DNA of 64,000 nt from Gallionella sp. (GCA_028707275.1 JAQTUP010000002.1:726262-790261), one strand, 5' to 3'. Shown: positions 8,709-18,607, numbered from the stretch's first letter. Translations and numbers: made by a program. The notes: generated by a model not told the origin, from the letters alone.

Positions 8709-9713
8709 ATGAAACACGCTAAACTTTTTTCCATTCTCGTGTTTGCAATCACGCTCGTCTATGGCGCCATTGGCTTCTGCTTTTTACCGCTGGCAGGTTT
8801 TCAGTCGGAGCTCACCCGCATGGCCATGCTCCCCGAAACCATGTTCGGCTGGACAAAGCCTCAGCCTGCCATTGACCCGGCGCTCATGCGACAGTCCTCC
8901 TGGCAGGAAGCCGACATCCTGGTGGTAGGCGACAGCTTCTCGGACGGGCGTGTATGGCAGACCGTTCTGACGCAAAAAGGATTGCGTGTGCGCACCGAAT
9001 CATGGGACAGCGTGCGCGGGATATGCGCAGACTTTATGCCTTGGCTGCGCGAACAAGGTTTCAGGGGTAAATACATCGTATTCGAGTCAGTCGAGCGCAA
9101 TCTCGTCGATGGTATTGCAAAGTCTGCCGATTGCCAGCAGATGCAATTTCATCACAGCATTCATGCAGACAGCCCGCGCAGTCCGCCCGCTTCATCGTTC
9201 GATCCGAATCAAGTCACGTATTCAGGGCGTTTTTCTATCGGCATTCAAACCCGGTTGAATATCTTCAAATACGAGAAAATCACTCATGCCGCAGGCTTTA
9301 CGAGCCATGAATTCCCCAACGGTGCGCGCCTGGCTCGCGTGGCGAATGGTTGTAATTTATTCAGCCATGCCCGCTGCGACGATGCGTTATTTTTATCGGC
9401 GGACAGGCCGGATGACCTGCCGACCAGCACACTGGACAATATCGGGAAACTCAATACCCGCATGCACGGCATCACCCCCGTCTGGGTGTTTGTGCCGAAC
9501 AAATCGACCGTCTACCTCTATCCGGAAAAACAATTCTGGAACAAGGCCGAACAGCGCTTCTTAGCGCCCAATATATTAAAAACCTTCCGGCAGGCCATCG
9601 ATGCCGGAACGGTTGATCTTTACCCGGCAAACAACACCCATGTGTCGACCACGGGCTACCTGATTTTGGGAAATGCGATTTATCAGAGCATGCAGGCCAT
9701 CAACGGGGGTTAA
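8709..9713 (+). CDS. SGNH hydrolase-like exported protein, partner of MBOAT copy 2
   Basis: Product of 334 residues with an N-terminal membrane anchor (LFSILVFAITLVYGAIGF). VVGDSFSDGRVW near residue 75 is a clear GDS-type SGNH block I, and NNTHVSTTGYLIL near residue 315 fits the catalytic-His block. The fold and pairing with an upstream MBOAT gene suggest periplasmic O-acetyl transfer in the manner of AlgX/AlgJ. It is not obviously homologous to the 5750 partner along its length, so the two O-acetylation modules may have different acceptors. The gene ends tail to tail with the GT2 gene at 9710, overlapping by 4 bp. Confidence 0.65.
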   Translation: MKHAKLFSILVFAITLVYGAIGFCFLPLAGFQSELTRMAMLPETMFGWTKPQPAIDPALMRQSSWQEADILVVGDSFSDGRVWQTVLTQKGLRVRTESWDSVRGICADFMPWLREQGFRGKYIVFESVERNLVDGIAKSADCQQMQFHHSIHADSPRSPPASSFDPNQVTYSGRFSIGIQTRLNIFKYEKITHAAGFTSHEFPNGARLARVANGCNLFSHARCDDALFLSADRPDDLPTSTLDNIGKLNTRMHGITPVWVFVPNKSTVYLYPEKQFWNKAEQRFLAPNILKTFRQAIDAGTVDLYPANNTHVSTTGYLILGNAIYQSMQAINGG

Positions 9714-10624
9714 TTCCCGCTGTGCCACTTCCCGTCTCCGGGCATAGTATCCCACGCCTCGATATCTTCCAGAGGATAGTTATAGCGCAGCGCATAACCC
9801 ACCCGGCGCAACTTCCCCAGCCAGGAAGCTCGCACGCAATTATGCGGATTGTCTGCGGTCTTGCCACCATCAGGTTTCCTGAGAGACGGCAGATACAGAC
9901 GGGAAAACTCAATCGGCGTCACCCCCCACTTCATCACGAAAATGCGCCCGCCCAGGTTGTGTTTGATGCGCCCTGTGCTCTTGCAGCCGAAATGATAAAA
10001 ACGGCTCGCGCCCACGATGCGGTAAGTGCGGCAGCCCGCCACCCAGAATTTCATCAGCAAATCATCATCCGAACTCATTCCGGGGCTAAATTCCAGGCTG
10101 TATCCGCCCAGCATGCTCCACCACTTGCGATGCACCAGCGTGGGCTGAGAAGCTACGCCCTCCACATCGCCCCGCTTGTCCGCCATACATTGCGCCAAAA
10201 ACTGAGCCTCATCGAAGGTTTGTGGCGTTTCGCCGAAATTCTGCCTGATCATATTGGCGTTCTTGCCGATTTCCGGCTGAATCAGAGTCCCAAAGAACAT
10301 GACAAGATCGCTGTCCACCGACGCGATGGCGTCGATGAAACCGGCATCCCAACCGGGGGAGGCCACCATATCATCGTTCATGTACAACACCCAGTCACAA
10401 CTTGCCTGAGATACCAGAAGATTCACCGACAGACAAACACCGACATTCTTGTCGGACTGCGTATATTTGATGCCCTGAGACCTGACCCATTCGAGCGATC
10501 CGTCCGAGCCATCGTTCAGGTGCACCAGAATTTCATGCTGGAATTTTGAGTGTTTTTTGATGCTCTCGACGCACAGCTTGAGATAAGCCAGATTATTCCA
10601 GCTTGGAATGACGATGCTAAACAT
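9710..10624 (-). CDS. Family 2 glycosyltransferase
   Basis: Product of 304 residues, cytoplasmic GT-A fold. It starts MFSIVIPSWNNL, has NDGSDGSLEW, and carries a DXD-like motif in LYMNDDMVASPGWD. A C-terminal FSPGMSSDDDLLMKFW motif is shared with the GT2 at 14202, so these two are paralogues and probably add related sugars in LPS core or O-antigen assembly. It lies downstream of the ligase and GT4 genes on the same strand. Donor and acceptor are unknown. Confidence 0.85.
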   Translation of the reverse strand: MFSIVIPSWNNLAYLKLCVESIKKHSKFQHEILVHLNDGSDGSLEWVRSQGIKYTQSDKNVGVCLSVNLLVSQASCDWVLYMNDDMVASPGWDAGFIDAIASVDSDLVMFFGTLIQPEIGKNANMIRQNFGETPQTFDEAQFLAQCMADKRGDVEGVASQPTLVHRKWWSMLGGYSLEFSPGMSSDDDLLMKFWVAGCRTYRIVGASRFYHFGCKSTGRIKHNLGGRIFVMKWGVTPIEFSRLYLPSLRKPDGGKTADNPHNCVRASWLGKLRRVGYALRYNYPLEDIEAWDTMPGDGKWHSGN

Positions 10625-10635
10625 GGTAAGTATCC

Positions 10636-11904
10636 TTATGCGAAATTACGCACGATGATTTGCTCACCGTGATGAATATTGTGACAAGCGGCCAACAGCA
10701 CAGCAACGGTCAAACCGTAAAAAGCGGCCGCCATGGTGAGGTTAAGTACCTCGACTGTCAAACCGAACACCATAAAGCCGCTGACAAAGACCAGGCCCAG
10801 CATACCGGCATGCCTGACTTGCACACAATCCGATTTCATTGCACGATAAAACAGTCTGAGCGGCACAAGATAGGTCATCAACATCGCGATTAACCCGAAT
10901 ACGCCCAGCGCAGCGGCTTTCGACAACAGTTCGTTATGCACCTCACCCTTGCCAAGTTCCGCCGCCATGTGCGTTATTTTTCCCCTTTTTTCCAGAGGCT
11001 CCATTTCAAGCGCGAACCCTTCAGAACCGACACCAAACAGGGGATTTTGCACGAAGATCACCGCCGCCGCTTTAAACAGCTGCAATCGCACACCCGAAGA
11101 AGTATCAGGATTTCCGTGCTGAAAAGCCGTCACTTCACTGACAACCTCATCAACCCGGTGATGAATCTCCTGACTTGAGACAAAGGCTAAAAATCCCGCG
11201 ATGACCAGCACGAACGGCAAAGCTAATATCGTTTTCAAAGACACCCGGCCAAATCTGAAATACAGAAAAATAAGTAAAAAAACAGGTAGTGCAATCCAGC
11301 CCCCCCGCGAACCCGAGGCAACCGAGGCATATACTCCTGCCAGGAATCCGGCAATTTTCAGGCCGCGCAACAGCAGAGCATCGCGCCCTGTCCAGTTCAG
11401 ACTAAAAAGAGACAGCATGCCCAGAATCAATTCAAAATCGCCAAAGTGAATGAGATCCATGGTAGGAATTCCGAACCGCCCCTGCTCCAGATGCCTGGAC
11501 ATCAGCCATCCGGTAATCGCAGCCAGGGGAAAACTATACTGCACCATGCTCACGACACTGAAAGGGGCTCGTCTTAACCACATAAAAACGGGCACCGCGA
11601 GCAAAAATCGCGAGGCTGCATCATAGGGATGTCCGCTGTAGTGTTGATGGTAGCTTTGACTCAAAAAAATGGCGACAGGCATCGCGGCCATCGCGACGGG
11701 GTAGAGCATCGGCGTCCGGCTCCGCTCAGACATATCGCGCGAACGAGAGGCCAAAAAGTATACAGACAGCAGGAACAAACACAAAAATGCGCCATTCATC
11801 CCCCCTTTAACTGCGAACATAAGGGTCGGGTATACCAACAACAGAAACGCCGCGACTGTTTCAACGCGCCCGGAAAAGGGCAATTCAATTTTAATCATGG
11901 GCAT
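10636..11904 (-). CDS. O-antigen ligase family membrane protein
   Basis: Polytopic protein of 422 residues with about ten hydrophobic segments. The region ASVASGSRGGWIALPVF is typical of the Wzy_C/WaaL ligase family, followed by a long periplasmic loop (about 230-315) and more membrane helices. Such proteins transfer undecaprenyl-linked polysaccharide to lipid A-core, or polymerise O-units. In a locus with a Wzm/Wzt transporter the ligase role is more likely, but this is inference. Its start overlaps the end of the GT4 gene by 10 bp. Confidence 0.8.
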   Translation of the reverse strand: MPMIKIELPFSGRVETVAAFLLLVYPTLMFAVKGGMNGAFLCLFLLSVYFLASRSRDMSERSRTPMLYPVAMAAMPVAIFLSQSYHQHYSGHPYDAASRFLLAVPVFMWLRRAPFSVVSMVQYSFPLAAITGWLMSRHLEQGRFGIPTMDLIHFGDFELILGMLSLFSLNWTGRDALLLRGLKIAGFLAGVYASVASGSRGGWIALPVFLLIFLYFRFGRVSLKTILALPFVLVIAGFLAFVSSQEIHHRVDEVVSEVTAFQHGNPDTSSGVRLQLFKAAAVIFVQNPLFGVGSEGFALEMEPLEKRGKITHMAAELGKGEVHNELLSKAAALGVFGLIAMLMTYLVPLRLFYRAMKSDCVQVRHAGMLGLVFVSGFMVFGLTVEVLNLTMAAAFYGLTVAVLLAACHNIHHGEQIIVRNFA

Positions 11905-12947
11905 TTGCTCTTCAGAATTTCCCGGTAAATTTCCTCGTACTCCTGAGCCACAAGACGCCAGCTTCGATCATATTGTGGCACAGACTCGCTTCGATTTAAC
12001 TGTTGTTCCACAGCATGCGCCCAGACTTCAATGGGGGCGGCAAGCGGCAATACAGTACCTGCCGCCTTTGTAACACTCTCAGCCGCCCCGCACACATCCG
12101 AAATCACCACAGGCACGCGTGCTGCCATCGCTTCCGAGATCACCATGCCATAAGGTTCGGCCAGAGCCGGATGCAGCAATACATCCACCTCGCTGAAATA
12201 CGCATTATCGTCGCGCCAGCCCAGCAAGCGGTATCCGCCACGCCATCCGGCGAATAACGGCTCCAGCTCGCTCTGACGGGGCCCCACCACCCAAAGTTCC
12301 AGATCAGGTCTTGTGCGGCGTAACAAGGCTACGATCTCAATCGCCAGCAGCAAGCCCTTGCGCTGCCACTCCCACCCCACAAAACAGACCACCCCGCCAT
12401 TACCCGGCACGATGCGCGGCGCGCGCGAAGAGACAGATAAAACGCCGGGCACAACCGGCGCGCTCAGTTTTTTAGCCGTTCCCGGATAGTAGTGAGCCAG
12501 CTGGCGGCTGATGAAAGACGAATTGGGCACAATGACCCGTGCGGTTGCAAGTTCGCGACGCTCAAGATACAAACGCACCCACACGCGTATCGAGATGAAG
12601 CGCCACCAACCCAGCTCATAAATCGTGGCGAACGGCGGACCGTGAAAAGTCGTCACATCGTGTATGCCCAGACGCTCATGACTATGGATGATACGATCAG
12701 CGCAAGGATTCTCTCGCACCCAGCGCGCAACCCGCGAACTGAAACGCACTTGAGACAACCAACGAGGACGCTTGGCCGTCTGGCCCAGTTCCACCACGTT
12801 GATTCCAGGCGGCATGTCAGCATGGCAACGCTCACAAAGCACCGTGACATGGTGCCCCAGCTGCCGGAGTTCGAGCGCGAGTTCCCACACATAGCGCTCC
12901 ATGCCACCGACAGGGCCGTAACGCTTAACGACTTGAATTATTTTCAT
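11895..12947 (-). CDS. Family 4 glycosyltransferase
   Basis: Product of 350 residues with a GT-B fold. The N-terminal GPVGGMERYVWELALEL motif and the C-terminal EX7E-type motif AEPYGMVISEAMAARVPVV are characteristic of GT4 retaining transferases such as LPS core enzymes. It is the first gene of a leftward set with the ligase (10-bp overlap) and the GT2 at 9710. A divergent methyltransferase gene starts 265 bp away. The specific sugar cannot be read from sequence. Confidence 0.87.
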   Translation of the reverse strand: MKIIQVVKRYGPVGGMERYVWELALELRQLGHHVTVLCERCHADMPPGINVVELGQTAKRPRWLSQVRFSSRVARWVRENPCADRIIHSHERLGIHDVTTFHGPPFATIYELGWWRFISIRVWVRLYLERRELATARVIVPNSSFISRQLAHYYPGTAKKLSAPVVPGVLSVSSRAPRIVPGNGGVVCFVGWEWQRKGLLLAIEIVALLRRTRPDLELWVVGPRQSELEPLFAGWRGGYRLLGWRDDNAYFSEVDVLLHPALAEPYGMVISEAMAARVPVVISDVCGAAESVTKAAGTVLPLAAPIEVWAHAVEQQLNRSESVPQYDRSWRLVAQEYEEIYREILKSKCP

Positions 12948-13212
12948 TTTGCTTCAACAATATCCGGCAGACACCACGGAAAATCCACTGGGAGGTTAAA
13001 ATTGGCGCGCGGTGCAACACGGCGGATCATATGGCTGAAATTCGCCAGTCGCGCCTGCAACGTCGGATTCTAATCTAAATGTCGATATTCCAGCGCCGAT
13101 TTTCTGACATGTGGCTATTTCCACACATAAACCGCAGCCCGATACAATCTGGCGCGTAAAATACAACGTCCGCATTATAGAATGCTTGCACCGGATCTAT
13201 TTACCGAAAAAC

Positions 13213-14193
13213 ATGAACAGTATAACAAGTGAAGCACGACCAATATGCGACCTGTGCCATTCGACAGGGGAGCTTGCCCAAAGCGAAATCACAGATCCTG
13301 ACGGCAATCTGAGCGGCAGCTGGGGCTTTCAGCGCTGTACCGCGTGCGGCGTATATTGGCTCGATCCCGCCCCGCCACCGCACGAAATCTGGAAAGCGTA
13401 TGCCACTTACCATACGCATACGCGCAAGTCCGGCAACAAGGTTGCCCGAGCCGCGCTCAGCCTGATCCATCGCCTCATCAAACTATGCCTGCTGCCGCTG
13501 TGGGTAGTGAACGGAATGAAACGGGAGGCCGACTATTTGCGATTCATGACACTGGCCGACGAACCTGTGGGTGTACTGCTGGATGTCGGCTGCGGTGGCG
13601 GGCGGCTGCTCAACCGCATGCAAAAACGCGGCTGGCAGGTTGAAGGTATCGACTTCGATGAAAAGGCGTGTGAAAAAGTAACGAAGCGCTATGGAATCAG
13701 GGCTCACGTCGGCGATCTTGCACAGTGCAATCTTGCGGCTGACAGCTTTGACGTGATCTGTATGAGCCAGACCATCGAACATCTGTATGACCCGATGACC
13801 ACGCTGCGAGAGTGCCTGCGCATACTGAAACCGGGCGGTTTACTGGTCATGACAACCCCCAACGCACAGAGTCTCGGCGCCGGTGAATTCGGCAAATTCT
13901 GGCGCGGCTGGGAGGCGCCCAGGCATTTACACCTGTTCACCGTCAAATCATTAGAGCAGCTCACACGGCAATCAGGCTTCGACGTCACCAACGCCGACAC
14001 CTACTCGGCGGGTTCTGCCGTAGTGTATCGCGTGAGCCGCACAAATCAGCGGGGCGGCAACTTATCCTGGCTCGAAGAACTTGGCATGCTGATCTGGAGC
14101 TACCGCCGCGAGTTGCAGGAATACCGGGCACAAAATACCCATCCACATACCGGGCAGAACGTATTGATTCGCGCCCGCAAACCCGCACACTGA
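13213..14193 (+). CDS. Class I SAM methyltransferase with N-terminal zinc-binding motif
   Basis: Product of 326 residues. A four-cysteine motif (CDLCHSTG ... CTACGVYW) at the N-terminus is followed by SAM motif I, LLDVGCGGGRLLNRM, and ECLRILKPGGLLVMTTP. These are hallmarks of a common family of polysaccharide-locus methyltransferases. ATG 13213 is preferred over an in-frame start at 13111 because it begins just before the Cys motif. A GT2 gene follows 8 bp downstream, so they are probably one operon acting on the same glycan. The substrate is unknown. Confidence 0.82.
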   Translation: MNSITSEARPICDLCHSTGELAQSEITDPDGNLSGSWGFQRCTACGVYWLDPAPPPHEIWKAYATYHTHTRKSGNKVARAALSLIHRLIKLCLLPLWVVNGMKREADYLRFMTLADEPVGVLLDVGCGGGRLLNRMQKRGWQVEGIDFDEKACEKVTKRYGIRAHVGDLAQCNLAADSFDVICMSQTIEHLYDPMTTLRECLRILKPGGLLVMTTPNAQSLGAGEFGKFWRGWEAPRHLHLFTVKSLEQLTRQSGFDVTNADTYSAGSAVVYRVSRTNQRGGNLSWLEELGMLIWSYRRELQEYRAQNTHPHTGQNVLIRARKPAH

Positions 14194-14201
14194 GATTCCA
14201 T

Positions 14202-15041
14202 ATGTTCTCCATCATCATCCCAAGCTGGAACAATCTTGCACTGCTGCAACTTTGCATACGCAGTATCCGCCAGAACTCAGCCTACCCTCATCAAATCATC
14301 GTGCACGTCAACGACGGCTCTGATGGAACGCTCGAATGGGTACGCGAACAAAAACTGGACTATACGGCATCCCCCGATAATATCGGCATTTGCCTGGCGG
14401 TCAATGAAGCGGCCATGCACGCCAAAATGGATTACATCCTGTACCTGAACGATGACATGTACTGCTGTCCGGGTTGGGATACGGCACTGGTGAACAAACT
14501 AAAAGGCATCGACACCGACCTGTTCATGTTATCCGGCACCATGATAGAGCCGCGCGACACGGGCAACCCTTGCGTGATCGTGGGCAATTACGGGCTTGAT
14601 GCGGATGTATTCGATGAAGCCAGGTTGCTCGCCGAATTGGCGCAGCAACGCAAGGCCGACTGGTGTGGCGCCACCTGGCCGCCTACGCTGGTCAGTCGCC
14701 GCTGGTGGTTCAAGGTGGGTGGCTACAGCAGCGAGTTTTCACCCGGCATGAGCAGTGACAACGACTTTTCGATGAAGCTGTGGCATGCAGGTTGCCGCAT
14801 CTTTCTGGGGGTGGGCGACTCTTTGGTCTACCATTTTCAGTGCAAATCCACAGGCAAGGTGAAGAAGAACGATGGCGGCCGACAATTCCTGCAAAAGTGG
14901 GGAATGCGCCAGTCGGTGTTCGACCGCTATTATCTCAGGCGCGGCCGGACGGCAACGGCGCTGACGCTGGGTGAGCCTGATGACACGCGCGAATTTCGCT
15001 GGCAATTGCTGCGCGGCAGGATCAAACGCGCGATAAGCTGA
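14202..15041 (+). CDS. Family 2 glycosyltransferase
   Basis: Product of 279 residues. MFSIIIPSWNNLALL, NDGSDGTLEWV and LYLNDDMYCCPGWD are the nucleotide- and metal-binding motifs. FSPGMSSDNDFSMKLWHAGC matches the paralogue at 9710. It is paired with the methyltransferase gene 8 bp upstream. It is likely an LPS core or O-antigen side-chain transferase; donor unknown. Confidence 0.85.
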   Translation: MFSIIIPSWNNLALLQLCIRSIRQNSAYPHQIIVHVNDGSDGTLEWVREQKLDYTASPDNIGICLAVNEAAMHAKMDYILYLNDDMYCCPGWDTALVNKLKGIDTDLFMLSGTMIEPRDTGNPCVIVGNYGLDADVFDEARLLAELAQQRKADWCGATWPPTLVSRRWWFKVGGYSSEFSPGMSSDNDFSMKLWHAGCRIFLGVGDSLVYHFQCKSTGKVKKNDGGRQFLQKWGMRQSVFDRYYLRRGRTATALTLGEPDDTREFRWQLLRGRIKRAIS

Positions 15042-15060
15042 CGAAAAACGCAGTTTTTCG
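15042..15060 (+). terminator. Hairpin immediately after the GT2 stop codon
   Basis: Perfect inverted repeat CGAAAAAC - GCA - GTTTTTCG begins one base after the stop. The 3' arm is T-rich but is not followed by a long T tract, so termination is possible rather than certain. Confidence 0.4.
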
Positions 15061-15092
15061 CCATCCCCGAGTAATCCCGCACCTTTATTGAT

Positions 15093-15905
15093 TTATTGAT
15101 CTGGATCCCCGCTTGCGCGGGGATGAGCGCATTGCAAATGCAAAGCACTCAGTTTGTGATATTTAAGATAGGTCGTGCGCGCATTCATGCAGGCGATTGC
15201 CCATCCGGCAGATCCGTCCAACACGCCCAGCCGTAAAACGTAGGTTCGCAAGAAGGCCCAGGCTCCGCGCAACAACGCATCCGCATGAGCGGATTTTTTC
15301 CCCGCTTCAAACATCTGCCGCGCAGCCGCCGTCGAGTAATGCTCGACCTTGCGTTCCACATCGGCTAAAGTGAGGTAACTGTAATGCAGCAGCGGGGTCT
15401 TAAACCTGGCAGTCTTGCCTGTCAGCAACACACTCTCGTGTACCAGACTATCGGAAAACCTGCCCGCAGATCTTCTGAACAGTCGCAACACATAATCCGG
15501 ATACCAGCCACAGTGACGGATGAATTTCCCGCAAAACTGTGACAGGCGCGGACAGTAATAACCATCGGCATCGGCGCGCTTCATTGTCTGCTCGATCTCA
15601 GTCCGCAGTTCAGGCGTTGCGCGCTCGTCCGCATCAATAGAGAATACCCAGTCGCCCGTAGCGTAACTCAGCGCAATATTTTTCTGCGGGCCAAAACCCG
15701 GCCAGTCTGCATGCACGTACACCTGCACACCCAGCGAGCGAGCGATGTCGGCCGTATCATCAGAACTACCCCCGTCCACCACGATGATTTCATTCGCCCA
15801 GGCAACCGAGGCTATGCAGGCGCGAATATTGGCGGCCTCGTTACGGGTAATGATGATAACCGACAACTTTGCAGACAAGCTCTCGCCTGAGATGCCGCCG
15901 CTCAT
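15093..15905 (-). CDS. Family 2 glycosyltransferase, WaaE/KdtX-like
   Basis: Product of 270 residues from ATG 15905; a TTG at 15926 is an alternative. LSVIIITRNEAANI, IIVVDGGSSDDT, KNIALSYATGDWVFSIDADE and the long RLSQFCGKFIRHCGWYPD stretch fit the WaaE/KdtX group that adds glucose to LPS inner-core heptose. The last ten residues (HPRASGDPDQ) are encoded by a dispersed palindromic repeat at 15105-15124, so the natural C-terminus has been extended. Downstream of the WecA-like gene on the same strand. Confidence 0.82.
   Translation of the reverse strand: MSGGISGESLSAKLSVIIITRNEAANIRACIASVAWANEIIVVDGGSSDDTADIARSLGVQVYVHADWPGFGPQKNIALSYATGDWVFSIDADERATPELRTEIEQTMKRADADGYYCPRLSQFCGKFIRHCGWYPDYVLRLFRRSAGRFSDSLVHESVLLTGKTARFKTPLLHYSYLTLADVERKVEHYSTAAARQMFEAGKKSAHADALLRGAWAFLRTYVLRLGVLDGSAGWAIACMNARTTYLKYHKLSALHLQCAHPRASGDPDQ
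15105..15124. repeat. Dispersed palindromic repeat at the 3' end of the GT2 gene
   Basis: Perfect 8-bp stem ATCCCCGC / GCGGGGAT with loop TTGC. This type of REP-like palindrome is common in proteobacterial genomes. Here it provides codons for the C-terminal tail of the 15093 gene. Confidence 0.75.
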
Positions 15906-15935
15906 GCCAGTCCGCCACTGCGACAAAAATCCGTA

Positions 15936-16901
15936 CTACACGGCATCTGTCGTCTCCTGGCGTCGCTGCCAAAGGTGATCAATCCACATACTCAGCCCCA
16001 GATAGACCGCGCCCCACCAGGCCAACAGGTTTCCCTGCCCCCTGGCATCCATGCCCAGCCCTGTCAATGCCGATACGCCCGCCAGTATCATCAGCACACC
16101 TTCGGCAAGAACGACACCGCGCGGCGACCAGCCCATTTCCAATAAACGCTCAAAATAATGACGTCGATGCGATCCGGAAAACTTTTCTTTTTTCCGTGCA
16201 CGACCAAGCGCCGTCAAAGTTGCGTCGACCACAAATGGGGAAAACACCAGCACGGGGAACCAGATCGGCCAGTATCCCTGTTTCCAGCCCCATACGCCAA
16301 AGGCCGCCGCAAGAAATCCGAGCGGAATGGCGCCCGCGTCACCCAGAAAAACTTTGGCCGGATGCCAGTTGTGATAAAGAAACCCCAGGGCTGCGGCGCC
16401 GACTGTAAAATTCAGCATGGCGAAGGCTTCATTCCCGCCCATCAGCCCGGCGATTCCGTAAAAACTGAATCCCGCCAGCGCCATGCCGCCCGCCATGCCG
16501 TCCGAGCCATCCATCAACTTGTACAGATTGCTCATCCATACAATATATATCAGCACCGGCAGCATCCAGACCCAACTCACACCGGCTCCCGCCAACACGA
16601 TCAGTGCCGCTATAAAGTGGCCTGCCAACCGTACTCGCTGCGGCAAACCGCGCACATCACCCACCAGGGACAAGACGAACAGGCCCAGGACGGGCAATAC
16701 GATCCACCAGGCCCAGAACGAAAAGAGCAGAACCCATCCGGACATAATCCCTGCCATCAGCGCAATCCCTCCGGTGCGCGGAACGGGTCCTGCGGGCAGC
16801 GTTTCATCAATCTCTTCAAACGTGCCATGGCGACTCAGGGTCAGTATCAGCGTCAGAAGCAAGGTGACCGAAGCTGAGATAAGCGGGGAATAATGGTTCA
16901 T
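15936..16901 (-). CDS. WecA/WbpL-type polyprenyl-phosphate sugar-1-phosphate transferase
   Basis: Integral membrane protein of 321 residues with about ten helices. VPRTGGIALMAG near the N-terminus, LMDGSDGMAGGMAL (metal-binding aspartates) and VFLGDAGAIPLGF are the signature loops of the WecA/MraY family. It should start O-polysaccharide synthesis by moving a HexNAc-1-phosphate to undecaprenyl phosphate. ATG 16901 is chosen; the longer frame to 17030 would run into waaC and add a non-family tail. Its presence beside rmd, gmd, manC and wzm-wzt elsewhere in the window fits an A-band-like system initiated by WbpL. Confidence 0.85.
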   Translation of the reverse strand: MNHYSPLISASVTLLLTLILTLSRHGTFEEIDETLPAGPVPRTGGIALMAGIMSGWVLLFSFWAWWIVLPVLGLFVLSLVGDVRGLPQRVRLAGHFIAALIVLAGAGVSWVWMLPVLIYIVWMSNLYKLMDGSDGMAGGMALAGFSFYGIAGLMGGNEAFAMLNFTVGAAALGFLYHNWHPAKVFLGDAGAIPLGFLAAAFGVWGWKQGYWPIWFPVLVFSPFVVDATLTALGRARKKEKFSGSHRRHYFERLLEMGWSPRGVVLAEGVLMILAGVSALTGLGMDARGQGNLLAWWGAVYLGLSMWIDHLWQRRQETTDAV

Positions 16902-16945
16902 GAATACTACCGTTGATTGAACGAAGTTAATTTTAACACGTGCGA

Positions 16946-18013
16946 CTATTGACCAGTATCTGTGCTGCGAATCGCGTTCAGCGCCAGACAATGATCGAAG
17001 ACAGACTGCGCTGTGATGGCCTGCTGGCAAGGAGGGACGCCAACAGGGGATTCAAGCCTTGGACAATCGCGTTTAAAGCAGGGGGAACAATACAGGCCGG
17101 AGGTCAGATGCAAACAGGATTTCCCCAGAATTCCGCTGTAGGAAGGATCGGTCGGGCCATGCAGCATGATGCCGGGAATATCCAGCACGGTCGCCAAATG
17201 CCCTATGCCCGTTTCAACACTCACGAAACCCGTTGCGTGCAACAATACACGCATCAGTTGAGTCAATGACAGCCTGGGTAAAATCTGGGCCTGATCACCA
17301 CCGGCCCTTTGCAGGCGCTGCGCTCGCTGATATTCTTCCTCATTTCCCCAGGGCAACAGGCAGCACCAGCCATGCTGAGTCAACAGGCGCACCAGTTCCT
17401 GCCATGATGACTCCGGCCAATATTTGCTGTTCCAGGTTGTTCCATGCAACAGAACGAAGACGGGCTTATCAGCGATGCATTCCAGCCCATCGGGCAGGTT
17501 TTCCGCCATTTCCTTTTGCCGGAATGGTCCCAGACCAAAGTCAGCCGCCTGCCGGATATCTGCGCCGAATAACCCGGCTATGAGTTGCCGGTTTTTTTCA
17601 ATCACATGCAGCCCCGGCACTGTTTTGACAGTCTTGCTGTAAAATTTGGCCGCCAATGATTCACGCGCGCTGTCTGCATGAAAACCAAACACCTCCACCC
17701 CGGCTAAGCGCGCCAGCAATGCGCTTTTGAGCAAGCCTTGCGCATCCAGCACGATGTCGTAATTTTCAGCCTTAAGCGCTCGTTTCAGGTCGCCCAGCAG
17801 GCGTGGTAACTTCCACCAGCGCTTTTTATGACCGCGCAAAGGCACGGCAATAACTTTATCGACCCCCGCATGCCAACCCGCCATTTCGGCAAAAGCAGGC
17901 TCCACCAGCCAGTGAATTTCAGCGTCAGGAAAACAGCGGCGCAAATCGCTGATCGCCGGAAAAAGATGCAGAATATCGCCTAACGACGACAATCTAACGA
18001 CAAGAATTTTCAT
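16946..18013 (-). CDS. waaC: Lipopolysaccharide heptosyltransferase I
   Basis: Adds the first L-glycero-D-manno-heptose to Kdo2-lipid A at the inner face of the inner membrane. The 355-residue product starts MKILVVRLSSLGDILHLFPA, the typical WaaC start, has DIVLDAQGLLKSALLARLAG, and GTTWNSKYWPE in the donor region. The C-terminal 35 residues are somewhat longer than usual. It lies among LPS genes. Confidence 0.92.
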   Translation of the reverse strand: MKILVVRLSSLGDILHLFPAISDLRRCFPDAEIHWLVEPAFAEMAGWHAGVDKVIAVPLRGHKKRWWKLPRLLGDLKRALKAENYDIVLDAQGLLKSALLARLAGVEVFGFHADSARESLAAKFYSKTVKTVPGLHVIEKNRQLIAGLFGADIRQAADFGLGPFRQKEMAENLPDGLECIADKPVFVLLHGTTWNSKYWPESSWQELVRLLTQHGWCCLLPWGNEEEYQRAQRLQRAGGDQAQILPRLSLTQLMRVLLHATGFVSVETGIGHLATVLDIPGIMLHGPTDPSYSGILGKSCLHLTSGLYCSPCFKRDCPRLESPVGVPPCQQAITAQSVFDHCLALNAIRSTDTGQ

Positions 18014-18061
18014 TTTTGTTTCGGCAAGTTGCCTGGCAGGTAACGGAATTTTAAAAAAGTC

Positions 18062-18607
18062 TCAATTAAACAAGGCGGCACAGGCCAAATCCTGACCCTG
18101 CGCATCCTTGGCAGAGACAATCGGCGCTGCCTGGAGCATCCAGTCTATGGCCAATACCGGATCGTCCCAGCGCAGGCAACGCTCGTGTTCAGGAAACCAG
18201 TAATCCGTCGTTTTATATAGAAATTCAGCACTCTCTGACAGCACCACAAAGCCGTGCGCAAAACCTTCCGGCATCCAGAACATGCGCTTATTGTCTTCTG
18301 ATAGTTCGACCGCCACATGCTGACCGAAGGTAGGCGAGCTTTTGCGTATATCTACAGCGATATCCAGAACGGCTCCTTTGACCACACGAACCAGCTTGGC
18401 CTGCGGATGTTGAATCTGGTAATGCAGGCCGCGCAGCACCCCCTTGACCGAGCGCGAATGATTGTCCTGTACAAAGTCCACATCACGGCCAGTCAGTTCA
18501 GCAAACTTTAACCGATTGAAACTTTCATAAAAAAAACCTCTGTCATCACCAAATACTTTGGGTTCGATGATCAGCAAATCTGGAATGCTGGTTTGAATTG
18601 CCTTCAT
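18062..18607 (-). CDS. rfbC: dTDP-4-dehydrorhamnose 3,5-epimerase
   Basis: Third step of dTDP-L-rhamnose synthesis. The 181-residue product contains [17 protein letters not shown] with the catalytic His, [14 protein letters not shown], and [16 protein letters not shown]. Length and motifs are canonical. Its ATG overlaps the rfbA stop (ATGA). Confidence 0.95.
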   Translation of the reverse strand: MKAIQTSIPDLLIIEPKVFGDDRGFFYESFNRLKFAELTGRDVDFVQDNHSRSVKGVLRGLHYQIQHPQAKLVRVVKGAVLDIAVDIRKSSPTFGQHVAVELSEDNKRMFWMPEGFAHGFVVLSESAEFLYKTTDYWFPEHERCLRWDDPVLAIDWMLQAAPIVSAKDAQGQDLACAALFN

